Assembly (NCBI RefSeq): GCF_003171715.1
Contig: NZ_QGHL01000005.1
Location: forward strand, 62,001-126,000
From: Novosphingobium meiothermophilum
Lineage (GTDB): Bacteria > Pseudomonadota > Alphaproteobacteria > Sphingomonadales > Sphingomonadaceae
DNA: 64,000 bases
Direction of reading: 5' to 3'
The translations under genes were made by a program, and so were the position numbers. Of this stretch, positions 10,155-19,496 are shown piece by piece. The first letter of the stretch is position 1. Each line of letters begins with the position of its first letter. Below the pieces are notes generated by a model. That model was not told where the DNA came from. It searched no databases and worked only from the letters and a program-made list of their open reading frames with translations.

Positions 10155-10753
10155 CGAAGCGGCGCCGGGCGGCTGGCTCCCTTGCGGCAGGCGCAACCCT
10201 GCTGGTGACTGCCTGCGCAACGCCCGGCACCGATGCGGCGGCGCTTTCAGCGCGCTCGGCAATCTTGGCGGACCGCTTTCAGGCCGAATTGCAGGGCCAG
10301 CTCATGGCGGCCATGCAGGCAGGCGGCCCGGAAGGCGCGATTGCGGTTTGCCAGCAGGCCGCGCCCGCCATTGCCGAGAGCCTATCTGCCGAAAGCGGGG
10401 CGCAGGTGCGCCGGATTGCCCTGAAGGAACGCAATCCGGCCGCCAGAACGGAAGGCGATTTGCGCACCCGGCTTGAACAGCTTGCCGCCAATCCCCTCAG
10501 CCCTGATGGCATGCCCGCCACCATGACATGGACCGAGGGCACCGGCCGCAAGGCCAGGGTCCACTATCTGCGGGCCATCCCGATGAAGGCGCAGCCCTGC
10601 GCCGCCTGCCACGGCACCAGCATTGCCCCTGCGGTGCAGGCAAGGCTTGCCGAACTCTACCCGGATGACAAGGCAACCGGGTTCAAGCCCGGCGAGCTGC
10701 GCGGCGCGATCGCGATCACCTGGCCTGCCGGAAAGCTGCCTCCGGCCAACTGA
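10151..10753 (+). CDS. Monohaem DUF3365 (Tll0287-like) lipoprotein
   Basis: 200-residue exported haem protein. It starts with GTG within the end of cydX. A lipoprotein signal is visible: basic MTKRRR, hydrophobic stretch, then LLVTAC with the lipidated Cys at 22. Near the C-terminus CAACH at 150-154 is a c-type haem site, inside the DUF3365/Tll0287-like fold (haem-binding sensor-type domain). No kinase or cyclase domain is attached, so it is a stand-alone periplasmic haem protein. Coupling to cydX suggests a role with cytochrome bd, for example sensing redox or gases, but that is inference. Confidence 0.85.
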   Translation: MTKRRRAAGSLAAGATLLVTACATPGTDAAALSARSAILADRFQAELQGQLMAAMQAGGPEGAIAVCQQAAPAIAESLSAESGAQVRRIALKERNPAARTEGDLRTRLEQLAANPLSPDGMPATMTWTEGTGRKARVHYLRAIPMKAQPCAACHGTSIAPAVQARLAELYPDDKATGFKPGELRGAIAITWPAGKLPPAN

Positions 10754-10857
10754 GAGCGCGCGCCAATAGGAACCGTTCGCCCCCGGCAACTAATTCTTCC
10801 TTTTTGGTAGAGATTGGCCAAAGCTATCCCCGCCCGGCAAGGGGAGTGCGAATCGTG

Positions 10858-11628
10858 ATGGATTTTCTCGCAAGCGTGGACCTTACGGCATTGCTGCCAT
10901 TCATCGCGGTCGGCTTTGCCGCGCAGATGGTCGACGGGGCGCTGGGCATGGCGTTCGGCGTGATTTCCAACACGCTGATGGTCGGGGTGCTCGGCATTCC
11001 CCCGGCGCTTGCCTCGCAGCGCGTGCATATCGTCGAATGCTTCACCACGGCCACATCGGGCATCAGCCATCTGCTTCACGGCAATGTCGACAGGAAGCTG
11101 TTCTTCCGCCTGCTCCTGCCCGGCATGGCGGGCGGGATTCTCGGAGCCTATGTCCTGTCCTCGCTCGATGCCTCGGTGGTCAAGCCGTGGGTGCTTCTCT
11201 ACCTGTGCGGCATCGGCCTCTATCTGCTCACGCGCGGCATTCTCTATCCGCCCAAGATCAAGGAAGCCAGGCACGTTGCCCCGCTGGGGCTGCTGGGCGG
11301 GTTTCTCGATGCGGCGGGTGGCGGCGGCTGGGGGCCGGTTGTCACGTCGAACCTGCTGATTCAGGGGGCTGATCCGCGCAAGGTCGTGGGCACGGTCAAC
11401 ACGGTGGAGTTTTTCCTCACGCTCACCGTGTCGGCGGCGTTCATCTTCCACCTTGGCGTTGCCGATCTGGCGGGCGCAACGCTGGGCTTCCTTATCGGCG
11501 GGATCGCGGCGGCCCCCTTCGGCGCATGGGCGGCCAAGCACATTCCGGCAAAGACCATGCTCATCATGGTCGGCATCGTGCTGACGCTGACCAGTGCCTA
11601 TGGAGCATGGACGGCCTTCATGCGCTGA
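10858..11628 (+). CDS. TSUP-family (TauE/SafE) membrane exporter
   Basis: 256-residue polytopic membrane protein of the sulfite/organosulfur exporter superfamily. Two repeated halves, each with a conserved Gly/Pro-rich patch: FAAQMVDGALGMAFGV near the start and GFLDAAGGGGWGPVVTSNLL in the middle. Start chosen at the ATG at 10858, with GGGGAG about 10 bases upstream; a GTG at 10804 is also in frame but has no ribosome site. Substrate is not evident; family members move sulfite, sulfoacetate, thiosulfate or related anions. It lies 104 bases behind the haem lipoprotein and could be its own unit. Confidence 0.88.
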   Translation: MDFLASVDLTALLPFIAVGFAAQMVDGALGMAFGVISNTLMVGVLGIPPALASQRVHIVECFTTATSGISHLLHGNVDRKLFFRLLLPGMAGGILGAYVLSSLDASVVKPWVLLYLCGIGLYLLTRGILYPPKIKEARHVAPLGLLGGFLDAAGGGGWGPVVTSNLLIQGADPRKVVGTVNTVEFFLTLTVSAAFIFHLGVADLAGATLGFLIGGIAAAPFGAWAAKHIPAKTMLIMVGIVLTLTSAYGAWTAFMR

Positions 11629-11656
11629 TGGGCCTGCGCCCCGTGGCCCAACGACC

Positions 11657-11675
11657 ATAACGCTGCGTTAACCAT
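11657..11675 (+). promoter_or_regulatory. CtrA-like box
   Basis: ATAA-N7-TTAACCAT, one base off the CtrA full-site consensus TTAA-N7-TTAA and carrying the TTAACCAT half-site typical of alphaproteobacteria. It is 61 bases before the ATG of the downstream hypothetical gene. The 13-bp palindrome TAACGCTGCGTTA (11658-11670) overlaps it. Binding is unproven. Confidence 0.4.
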
Positions 11676-11736
11676 GACGAGCCATGATGGACTGTGCCGA
11701 TCACGGCGATTCGCCGGATGGCAGGAGGGCACGACC

Positions 11737-12264
11737 ATGGCGCGCTACGATGCAAGCGGCATGACCATTTCCGAAATGCGCGAGTTTGCGGGCTTTGCCC
11801 CGTGCGAGCAGCGCTATATCCGGCGCAGCCTCGATATCGCGCTGGGCCGGGGTGATGTCGAGGCTCGCTGGGCGCGCAATGCCGACGAGGCATCCTCGAT
11901 CCGGCAGCAGGCAGCCATCTATCGCGAGATTCCGCTGCTGCGGCAATTGCTGCGCCATGTCGAAGGGCTTGAAAGCCTTGAACCCTTCATGGGCACGCTC
12001 ATCCGCCTGACCGCCTTCGATCTGGTGCAGGGTCGGCTTTCCTGCTTTTCCGCCTACCGCTTTCTTTACGAGCGGCTGCTTGGCGCCGAAGCGCGCCCCT
12101 GGCTGCCGGGCGCCTTCTGCGGCGCGGCAGCGCTCCCGGTGATCCGCCCCGACCGCAGGCGCGATCTGCTCCAGTCGATCAGCGAAGCCGCCGCCACCGC
12201 GCAGGGATGGTCCACCCGCGCGCCCGTCTTCTATCCTGAGTTCGTCGAGAACGAAGCAGCCTGA
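11737..12264 (+). CDS. Hypothetical protein, 175 residues
   Basis: I do not recognise the family. The ATG at 11737 is preceded by CAGGAGGG, which decides it over an in-frame ATG at 11674. The protein has no signal peptide or membrane segment, is rich in Arg and Leu and looks largely helical; early MTISEMREFAGFAPCEQRYIRR and a central EGLESLEPFMGTLIRLTAFD are the most distinctive parts. A CtrA-like box lies in its promoter region. It is convergent with nadB, 18 bases between stops. Confidence 0.75.
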   Translation: MARYDASGMTISEMREFAGFAPCEQRYIRRSLDIALGRGDVEARWARNADEASSIRQQAAIYREIPLLRQLLRHVEGLESLEPFMGTLIRLTAFDLVQGRLSCFSAYRFLYERLLGAEARPWLPGAFCGAAALPVIRPDRRRDLLQSISEAAATAQGWSTRAPVFYPEFVENEAA

Positions 12265-12282
12265 GCCGCCCCGTCCGCCGGG

Positions 12283-13914
<1,632 letters not shown>

Positions 13915-13957
13915 CGCTTACCGGCCGATGCCTTGGCCCTTATAGGCGGCATGGCAA

Positions 13958-13977
13958 GACGAAAGTGCGCTTTCGTC
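13958..13977. promoter_or_regulatory. Inverted repeat upstream of nadB
   Basis: GACGAAAG-TGCG-CTTTCGTC, a perfect 8-bp inverted repeat 44 bases upstream of the nadB start codon. It could be an operator or the start of a leader hairpin. No regulator gene is adjacent. Confidence 0.35.
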
Positions 13978-14064
13978 ACATTTCACGCAAGTTCTGCGAA
14001 TGCATGCCGCTGCGCCGATTCTCTTGGCAGAATAAGGGGATGCGGCCTTTATTTCGCACCTGCA

Positions 14065-14082
14065 ACATGTTACGTAACCTGT
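14065..14082. promoter_or_regulatory. Operator-like palindrome between nadB and small gene
   Basis: 18-bp palindrome ACA-t-GTTACGTAAC-c-TGT with a perfect 10-bp core and one mismatched pair. It is 46 bases before the ATG of the small plus-strand gene and 150 bases before nadB, so it more likely serves the small gene. Typical size for a dimeric helix-turn-helix repressor. Confidence 0.4.
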
Positions 14083-14128
14083 GTTCTTCCCGTTCCTTGA
14101 ACCGGCTCTCCGGCAGAAGGAGTCGCGC

Positions 14129-14311
14129 ATGGCCTTTGCCAGATTTCTGTGCCTCTTCGATCGGCATCGCCCGGTTCGCGAAGGAGTCGAATGGAACGGC
14201 GTGGCCTTTGTCGGAACATGCAAGCATTGCGGCGCGGCCATTCGCCGCCGCGAAGGGGGCGGCTGGCGCCGCTTCACCCGCGAAGACCCGCCGATCTTCG
14301 GAAATCAATGA
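14129..14311 (+). CDS. Small CxxC protein, 60 residues
   Basis: Short basic protein with DRHRPVREGVEWNG, then GTCKHCGAAI, a single CxxC that could be half of a zinc ribbon, and a Trp/Arg-rich C-terminus. Start chosen at the ATG with AAGGAG 8 bases upstream; an in-frame GTG at 14081 would add residues that look like noncoding translation. I recall similar small proteins in sphingomonads but cannot name a family. Function unknown. Convergent with the ABC ATPase. Confidence 0.75.
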   Translation: MAFARFLCLFDRHRPVREGVEWNGVAFVGTCKHCGAAIRRREGGGWRRFTREDPPIFGNQ

Positions 14312-14353
14312 TGCCCGGCACGATTGCTCCCGGTATGATTGTGACCCGCGCTG

Positions 14354-15313
14354 TCAGGCAGTTTCAAGCGGCTTGCTCGTCAGGCTGACGAAGACATCCT
14401 CAAGATCGGCTTCGCGCGTCGAGACATCGACGATGGCATAGCCCTGGCCCTGCACCAGACTCATCACCTCACCCGCGTTCATCCTGTCCTTGTCATAGCC
14501 GATCTCGACCTGCCGTTCGCCGGCTATCACGCTCTTGAGAAAGGCAGGATGCTGCGGCGCAACATCAACGTCGCGGTCAAGCGTGAGCACCACGATCTTC
14601 TCGCGTGCCATGTCCACCAGTTCGCGCGTCGGCTTGTTGGCGATCAGCTTGCCGTGGTTGATGATGGCGATGCGGTCGCACAGTTGTTCGGCTTCTTCCA
14701 GATAGTGCGTGGTCAGCACCACCGTCACGCCATCGCGATTGAGTTCGCCCACGAGTTCCCACAACTGCCTGCGCAGTTCCACGTCGACGCCCGCCGTCGG
14801 CTCGTCGAGCACCAGCACCGGCGGGGCGTGGACCATGGCCTTGGCGATCAGCAGGCGGCGCTTCATCCCGCCTGAAAGCGAGCGGGCATAGGCATTGGCC
14901 TTGTCGGCCAGATGCACTGCCTCCAGCAGTTCCATCGTGCGCCGCATGGCCTTGGGCACACCATAAAGCCCGGCCTGATTCTCAAGGACTTCGGCGGGCG
15001 TGAAGAAGGGATCGAACACGATTTCCTGCGGCACGATGCCGATCGAAGCCTTGGCGTTGCGCACGTCGCGGTCAATGTCGTGGCCCCAGATCTCGACACT
15101 GCCGGAGGTTTTCATCACCATCCCGGCAAGCGTGTTGATGAGCGTCGACTTGCCTGCCCCGTTCGGGCCAAGCAGGCCGAAGATCTGGCCTTGCGGCACA
15201 TCAAAGCTCACCCCGTCGAGCGCCAGCTTGCCCGCAGACTTGCCGGTGGGCGCATAACGCTTGACCAGATCGCGGATACGGATGGCGGGCGCGGTGTGTT
15301 CGGTCTCGGACAT
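14354..15313 (-). CDS. ABC transporter ATPase, YadG/CcmA type
   Basis: ATP-binding subunit of an ABC-2-type exporter, 319 residues from the ATG at 15313 (MSETEHTAP); the frame stays open to 15388 but the extra residues do not look family-like. Walker A GPNGAGKST, Q-loop in GIVPQEIVF, signature LSGGMKRR, Walker B VLVLDEPTAGVD and switch His in LTTHYLEE are all present. A C-terminal regulatory stretch follows. No permease gene is adjacent on either side, so its membrane partner must be elsewhere. Divergent from the zf-CHCC gene across 73 bases. Confidence 0.92.
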   Translation of the reverse strand: MSETEHTAPAIRIRDLVKRYAPTGKSAGKLALDGVSFDVPQGQIFGLLGPNGAGKSTLINTLAGMVMKTSGSVEIWGHDIDRDVRNAKASIGIVPQEIVFDPFFTPAEVLENQAGLYGVPKAMRRTMELLEAVHLADKANAYARSLSGGMKRRLLIAKAMVHAPPVLVLDEPTAGVDVELRRQLWELVGELNRDGVTVVLTTHYLEEAEQLCDRIAIINHGKLIANKPTRELVDMAREKIVVLTLDRDVDVAPQHPAFLKSVIAGERQVEIGYDKDRMNAGEVMSLVQGQGYAIVDVSTREADLEDVFVSLTSKPLETA

Positions 15314-15386
15314 GGGCTGCTGCCTGCACCAGCGCGCACCAAAACGCAATTGTCTGGAGGCTGCGGATTTGCTAGCCGCGCATCCC

Positions 15387-15605
15387 ATGATCCAGCCCCC
15401 CGAAACCGTCTATACCGAACATCACCGCGTCAGCTGTGACGGCGCTTCCGACATCCGTGGCGGCGCGGCCCTTGGCCATCCGCGCGTCTGGCTTGAGATC
15501 GACGAAAAGGGCTATGTCGAATGCGGCTATTGCGACAGGCGCTTCGTGCTCAAGGGCGGCCCGGCCGACGAGACTTCGGGCGCGGATACGGCGCAAGCCG
15601 CCTGA
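15387..15605 (+). CDS. zf-CHCC zinc-finger domain protein
   Basis: 72-residue protein of the zf-CHCC family related to the mitochondrial complex I accessory subunit NDUFS6. Landmarks are VSCDGA, then GHPRVWLEI and VECGYCDRRFVL, giving the Cys-His-Cys-Cys zinc ligand set. In bacteria the role is not settled, though a part in complex I or Fe-S enzyme assembly has been suggested from the mitochondrial homologue. A short hairpin begins at its stop codon; tldD follows after 46 bases. Confidence 0.88.
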   Translation: MIQPPETVYTEHHRVSCDGASDIRGGAALGHPRVWLEIDEKGYVECGYCDRRFVLKGGPADETSGADTAQAA

Positions 15606-15624
15606 AAAGGCCGCTATGGCCTTT
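15606..15624 (+). terminator. Weak hairpin after zf-CHCC gene
   Basis: AAAGGCC / GGCCTTT, 7-bp stem with a 5-base loop starting at the stop codon. No T-run follows beyond the stem's own TTT, so termination efficiency is doubtful. Confidence 0.3.
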
Positions 15625-15651
15625 GCGCGATGAGCGCTTATATCGGTCGGC

Positions 15652-17091
15652 ATGACCGATACCGATACCCGTTCGCTGCTCTACCGTTCCGGCCTGCTTT
15701 CCCCTGAAGAGGCACAGCGGCTCACCGCCAGCGCGCTGAAAGCCTGCGACGACGGCGAACTTTACCTCCAGTTCATCGCCAGCGAGAGCTTCGGCTTCGA
15801 TGACGGACGCCTGAAAACCGCAGACTATTCGCGCGATGCCGGTTTCGGTCTGCGCGGGGTTTCGGGCGAGATGACGGGCTTTGCCCACGCCAACGAGATC
15901 TCCGCCGCCGCCATTGCCCGCGCCGGTGAAACACTGAAGCTGCTCGATCCGGCCAGGGGCCAGCCCGCTCCGCCGCCGCGCCAGAGCAACCGCCACCTCT
16001 ACACCGACGCCTCGCCGCTTGATGCCGTGCCGTTCGAGGCCAAGGTGCGGCTGCTGGAAACCATCGATGCCGCAGCCCGCGCGCGCGATCCGCGCGTGGC
16101 GCAGGTTTCCGCATCGCTTTCCGGCTCGTGGTCGGTGGTGGAAATCGTGCGCGCCGATGGCTTTGTGGCGCATGACGTGCGCCCTCTCGTGCGGCTCAAT
16201 GTCTCGATCGTGGCCGAACACAACGGACGGCGCGAAACCGGCTCGTTCGGCATTGGCGGGCGGCGCCTCTATGATGATCTCTTCGCCCCCGAAACGTGGA
16301 ACCGCGCCATCGACGAGGCGCTGGCGCAGGCGCTGGTCAATCTCGAATCGGTGGCGGCACCCGCGGGCGAGATGACCGTCCTGCTTGGCCCCGGCTGGCC
16401 CGGCGTGCTGCTGCACGAGGCAGTTGGCCACGGGCTTGAAGGCGATTTCAACCGCAAGGGCACCAGCGCCTTTTCGGGCCGGATCGGCCAGCGCGTGGCC
16501 GCGCCCGGCGTGACCGTGATCGACGATGGCACCCTGCTGGGCGTCAACGGGCAGGGCCGGCGCGGCTCGCTCTCCATCGACGATGAGGGCACGCCCACGC
16601 AGGAAAACGTCCTGATCGAGGACGGCATCCTCAAGGGCTACATCCATGATCGCCTCAACGCGCGGCTGATGGGTGTGCCCCCCACCGGCAACGGACGGCG
16701 CGAAAGCTTTGCCCATGCGCCGATGCCGCGCATGACCAACACCTTCATGCGCGCGGGAAACGATGATCCTGCCGAACTGCTCAGCCGCGTGAAGAACGGC
16801 ATTTTCGCCAAGTCATTCGGCGGTGGTCAGGTCGACATCACCAGCGGAAAGTTCGTGTTCTCGTGCACCGAAGCCTATCGCATCGAGAACGGCAGGCTCG
16901 GCGCGCCGATCAAGGGCGCAACGCTCATCGGCGATGGCCCGACCTGCCTTACCAGGGTCATCGGCATCGGCAACGATCTGGCGCTGGATGAGGGCGTGGG
17001 CATCTGCGGCAAGGGCGGGCAAAGCGTGCCTGCGGGCGTCGGCCAGCCAACCCTGCTTATTGAAGGACTTACCGTCGGCGGCACGGCCTGA
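15652..17091 (+). CDS. tldD: TldD-family metalloprotease
   Basis: Zinc protease subunit of the TldD/TldE heterodimer, which trims unfolded peptides, for example in antitoxin turnover and natural-product leader removal. 479 residues. The zinc motif HEAVGH (HExxxH) is at 255-260, followed by GLEGDFNRKGTSAFSG, and the C-terminal zinc-ligand Cys lies in FSCTEAYRI. N-terminal half with the GFDDGRLK and GFGLRGVSGE segments typical of the family. The partner TldE/PmbA is not in the window. Confidence 0.95.
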   Translation: MTDTDTRSLLYRSGLLSPEEAQRLTASALKACDDGELYLQFIASESFGFDDGRLKTADYSRDAGFGLRGVSGEMTGFAHANEISAAAIARAGETLKLLDPARGQPAPPPRQSNRHLYTDASPLDAVPFEAKVRLLETIDAAARARDPRVAQVSASLSGSWSVVEIVRADGFVAHDVRPLVRLNVSIVAEHNGRRETGSFGIGGRRLYDDLFAPETWNRAIDEALAQALVNLESVAAPAGEMTVLLGPGWPGVLLHEAVGHGLEGDFNRKGTSAFSGRIGQRVAAPGVTVIDDGTLLGVNGQGRRGSLSIDDEGTPTQENVLIEDGILKGYIHDRLNARLMGVPPTGNGRRESFAHAPMPRMTNTFMRAGNDDPAELLSRVKNGIFAKSFGGGQVDITSGKFVFSCTEAYRIENGRLGAPIKGATLIGDGPTCLTRVIGIGNDLALDEGVGICGKGGQSVPAGVGQPTLLIEGLTVGGTA

Positions 17092-17198
17092 AGACACAGG
17101 CCATTCCTTTTCAGCAAGGGTTCAGCCACTCCCGTGCATGATCGCTTCATCGAGTCGCAAGGCTGATTGACTGCACGGCCATTCGCCCGGAAGGCGAA

Positions 17199-17242
17199 CC
17201 AGCCGGAAAGCCAGCCAGCCGGAAAGCCAGCCAGCCGGAAAG
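17199..17242. repeat. 16-bp tandem repeat, 2.75 copies
   Basis: Unit CCAGCCAGCCGGAAAG occurs at 17211-17226 and 17227-17242, preceded by a 12-base partial copy at 17199-17210. The last copy runs directly into the ribosome site of the following gene, so copy number could change the leader of that mRNA. Confidence 0.85.
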
Positions 17243-17254
17243 GAAGTGCCAGCC

Positions 17255-17692
17255 ATGCCGAAGAAGATCAGCACGTTTGCCTTGGCGCTGGCCGCGGGGT
17301 CCCTGCTTGTGGCGGGCGCCAGCGCGCAGGCCAAGCCGCGCCCAACCCCTGAAGAGCGCCTTGCAAAGACGCTCGAAGGCCGCGTTGCCGGAAAGCCGGT
17401 GGATTGCATCTACCTGCCGCGCGTCACCAGCAGCTACATCGTCGACAAGACCGCCATCGTCTATGATGCGGGCAGCACCATCTGGGTGAACCGCCCGGCA
17501 TCGGGCGCGGCCGCGCTTGATGACAACGACATCATGCTGACCACGCCTTTCGGCGCGCAGCTCTGCAATGTCGATATCGTGCGGCTGATCGATCGCAACG
17601 CGGGCTTCTGGCGCAGCTCGGTCAGCCTGGGCCAGTTCGTGCCCTATACCAAGGCGCCCAATCCCGGCGCGAAGGACGAAAAGGCGGGCTGA
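17255..17692 (+). CDS. Exported hypothetical protein, 145 residues
   Basis: Small exported protein. The ATG at 17255 has AGGAAG 8 bases upstream; a GTG nine bases earlier is an alternative. Signal peptide MPKKISTFALALAAGSLLVAGASAQA with cleavage after AQA. The mature part holds two cysteines (VDCIYLPR and LCNVDI) that could pair, plus an 'IVYDAGSTIWVNRP' stretch. I recall similar exported proteins in sphingomonads, without known function. A 16-bp tandem repeat sits in its 5' leader. Confidence 0.78.
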   Translation: MPKKISTFALALAAGSLLVAGASAQAKPRPTPEERLAKTLEGRVAGKPVDCIYLPRVTSSYIVDKTAIVYDAGSTIWVNRPASGAAALDDNDIMLTTPFGAQLCNVDIVRLIDRNAGFWRSSVSLGQFVPYTKAPNPGAKDEKAG

Positions 17693-17733
17693 CTGCTTGG
17701 CTTGCGTGCCAATCGCGAGGTAAGGGCGAGGCG

Positions 17734-18258
17734 ATGACGCTTCGCCCTCTTCTCCGGTTTGCCCGCCACGATGATCTTTCCGCCCTGTGCGATCTGGGCC
17801 GCCGCGCCTTCGTGGCCAAGTTCGGCCACCTCTACAGCGCGGCGAACCTTGCCCGCTTTCTGGATGAGGCGCATTCGCTGCCGGTGCTGGCCGCACAGCT
17901 TGCCGATCCGGGCATGAAGATTGCCGTCATCGAAGAAGACGGCCGCCTTGCCGCCTACTGCAAGGTCGTGCGCGAAAGCACCCTGCCGCCGCACACTGCG
18001 GCAAGGGCGCCGATGGAACTGAAGCAGCTTTATGCCGATCCCGACCTTCTGGGCCGGGGCCATGGCGCACGGCTGATGGACTGGGCAATGGCGCAGGCGC
18101 GCGGATGGGGCGCCGATGAAATCCAGCTTTCGGTCTATGCCCACAACCCCGATGCCCAGCGCTTCTACCGGCGCTATGGCCTTCGCAATGTGGCCGACAT
18201 CGCCTTCTGGGTGGGCGACCATTGCGATCCGGAGTTCATGTTCGCCGGGCCGGTCTGA
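17734..18258 (+). CDS. GNAT-family N-acetyltransferase
   Basis: 174-residue acetyl-CoA-dependent acyltransferase. Motif A lies at LYADPDLLGRGHGARLMDWA, where the Arg/Gly loop holds the CoA pyrophosphate, followed by motif B VYAHNPDAQRFYRRYGL. N-terminal segment LRFARHDDLSALCDL is the usual first strand and helix. The substrate cannot be told from the sequence. It stands alone between the exported protein and ispG, 41 bases downstream of the former. Confidence 0.9.
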   Translation: MTLRPLLRFARHDDLSALCDLGRRAFVAKFGHLYSAANLARFLDEAHSLPVLAAQLADPGMKIAVIEEDGRLAAYCKVVRESTLPPHTAARAPMELKQLYADPDLLGRGHGARLMDWAMAQARGWGADEIQLSVYAHNPDAQRFYRRYGLRNVADIAFWVGDHCDPEFMFAGPV

Positions 18259-18344
18259 TCCGGCGATCCAGCGCTGCCTGAATCGCGCAGATTGGCTGCG
18301 CGCAACGCCTTTCAGGTTTCACCGTGAACGCCTATAGAGGGGGC

Positions 18345-19481
18345 ATGTCCTCGATCCGTCCCTGGCGCGATATCGCGCGTCGCAAGTGCCGCCAGATCAT
18401 GGTCGGCTCGGTCCCTGTCGGCGGCGATGCGCCGATCACCGTGCAGACGATGACCAACACCCCCACCTCCGATGCCGTGGCCACGATCGACCAGATCCGC
18501 CGTTGCGAGGATGCGGGAGCCGATCTCATCCGCGTGTCCTGCCCGGACGTGGAAAGCACCGCCGCCTTTCGGAAGATCACGAAGGCCGCGCGCATCCCGG
18601 TGATCGCGGACATCCACTTTCACTACAAGCGCGCACTCGAAGCGGCCGATGCGGGTGCGGCGTGCCTGCGCATCAATCCCGGCAACATCGGCTCGCATGA
18701 CAGGGTTGCCGAAGTGGTCCGCGCCGCCAAGGCCAATGGCTGCGCCATCCGTATCGGCGTGAACGCAGGCAGCCTCGAAAAGCACCTGCTCGAAAAATAC
18801 GGCGAGCCATGCCCCGAAGCGCTGGTGGAATCCGCGCTCGATCATATCAAGCTGCTACAGGACCACGATTTCCACGAATACAAGGTGGCCGTGAAAGCCT
18901 CCGACGTGTTCCTTGCCGTCAGCGCCTACATGGGCCTTGCCGATGCGGTCGATTGCCCGCTGCATCTGGGTATCACCGAGGCGGGCGGGCTGATCGGCGG
19001 CACGGTGAAATCGGCCATCGGCATCGGCAACCTGCTCTGGGCGGGCATTGGCGATACGATCCGCGTCAGCCTCTCGGCCGAACCGGAAGAGGAAGTGCGT
19101 GTCGGCTTCGAAATCCTGAAAAGCCTTGGCCTGCGAACGCGCGGCGTGCGGGTCGTCTCGTGCCCGTCGTGCGCGCGGCAGGGCTTTGACGTGATCCGCA
19201 CCGTCGAAGCGCTGGAAAAGCGCCTGTCCCACATCAAGACCCCGCTTTCGCTTTCGGTCCTCGGCTGCGTCGTCAACGGTCCGGGCGAAGCGCGCGAAAC
19301 CGACATCGGCCTGACCGGCGGCGGCAACGGCAAGCATATGGTCTATCTTTCCGGTGTGACCGACCACACGGTGCAGTCCGAAGACATGCTCGATCACATC
19401 GTTGCCCTGGTGGAGAAGAAGGCTGCGGAAATCGAGGCCGCGACGACCGATGCCGGCAACGTTACCGAAGCGGCAGAGTAA
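18345..19481 (+). CDS. ispG: HMBPP synthase (IspG/GcpE)
   Basis: [4Fe-4S] enzyme that converts methylerythritol cyclodiphosphate to HMBPP in the MEP isoprenoid pathway. 378 residues from the ATG at 18345 ([13 protein letters not shown]), with GAGGGGG just upstream; a GTG at 18324 is the alternative. Landmarks: [17 protein letters not shown] near the start, [24 protein letters not shown], and the C-terminal cluster ligands CPSCARQ and [11 protein letters not shown]. Family-typical length for the bacterial short form. Confidence 0.97.
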   Translation: MSSIRPWRDIARRKCRQIMVGSVPVGGDAPITVQTMTNTPTSDAVATIDQIRRCEDAGADLIRVSCPDVESTAAFRKITKAARIPVIADIHFHYKRALEAADAGAACLRINPGNIGSHDRVAEVVRAAKANGCAIRIGVNAGSLEKHLLEKYGEPCPEALVESALDHIKLLQDHDFHEYKVAVKASDVFLAVSAYMGLADAVDCPLHLGITEAGGLIGGTVKSAIGIGNLLWAGIGDTIRVSLSAEPEEEVRVGFEILKSLGLRTRGVRVVSCPSCARQGFDVIRTVEALEKRLSHIKTPLSLSVLGCVVNGPGEARETDIGLTGGGNGKHMVYLSGVTDHTVQSEDMLDHIVALVEKKAAEIEAATTDAGNVTEAAE

Positions 19482-19496
19482 GCCCTGCTCTCGCGC

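Noticed and set aside
10769..10795. EcfG promoter before the TSUP gene
   Set aside because: GGAAC is present but no CGTT follows at 15-17 bases.
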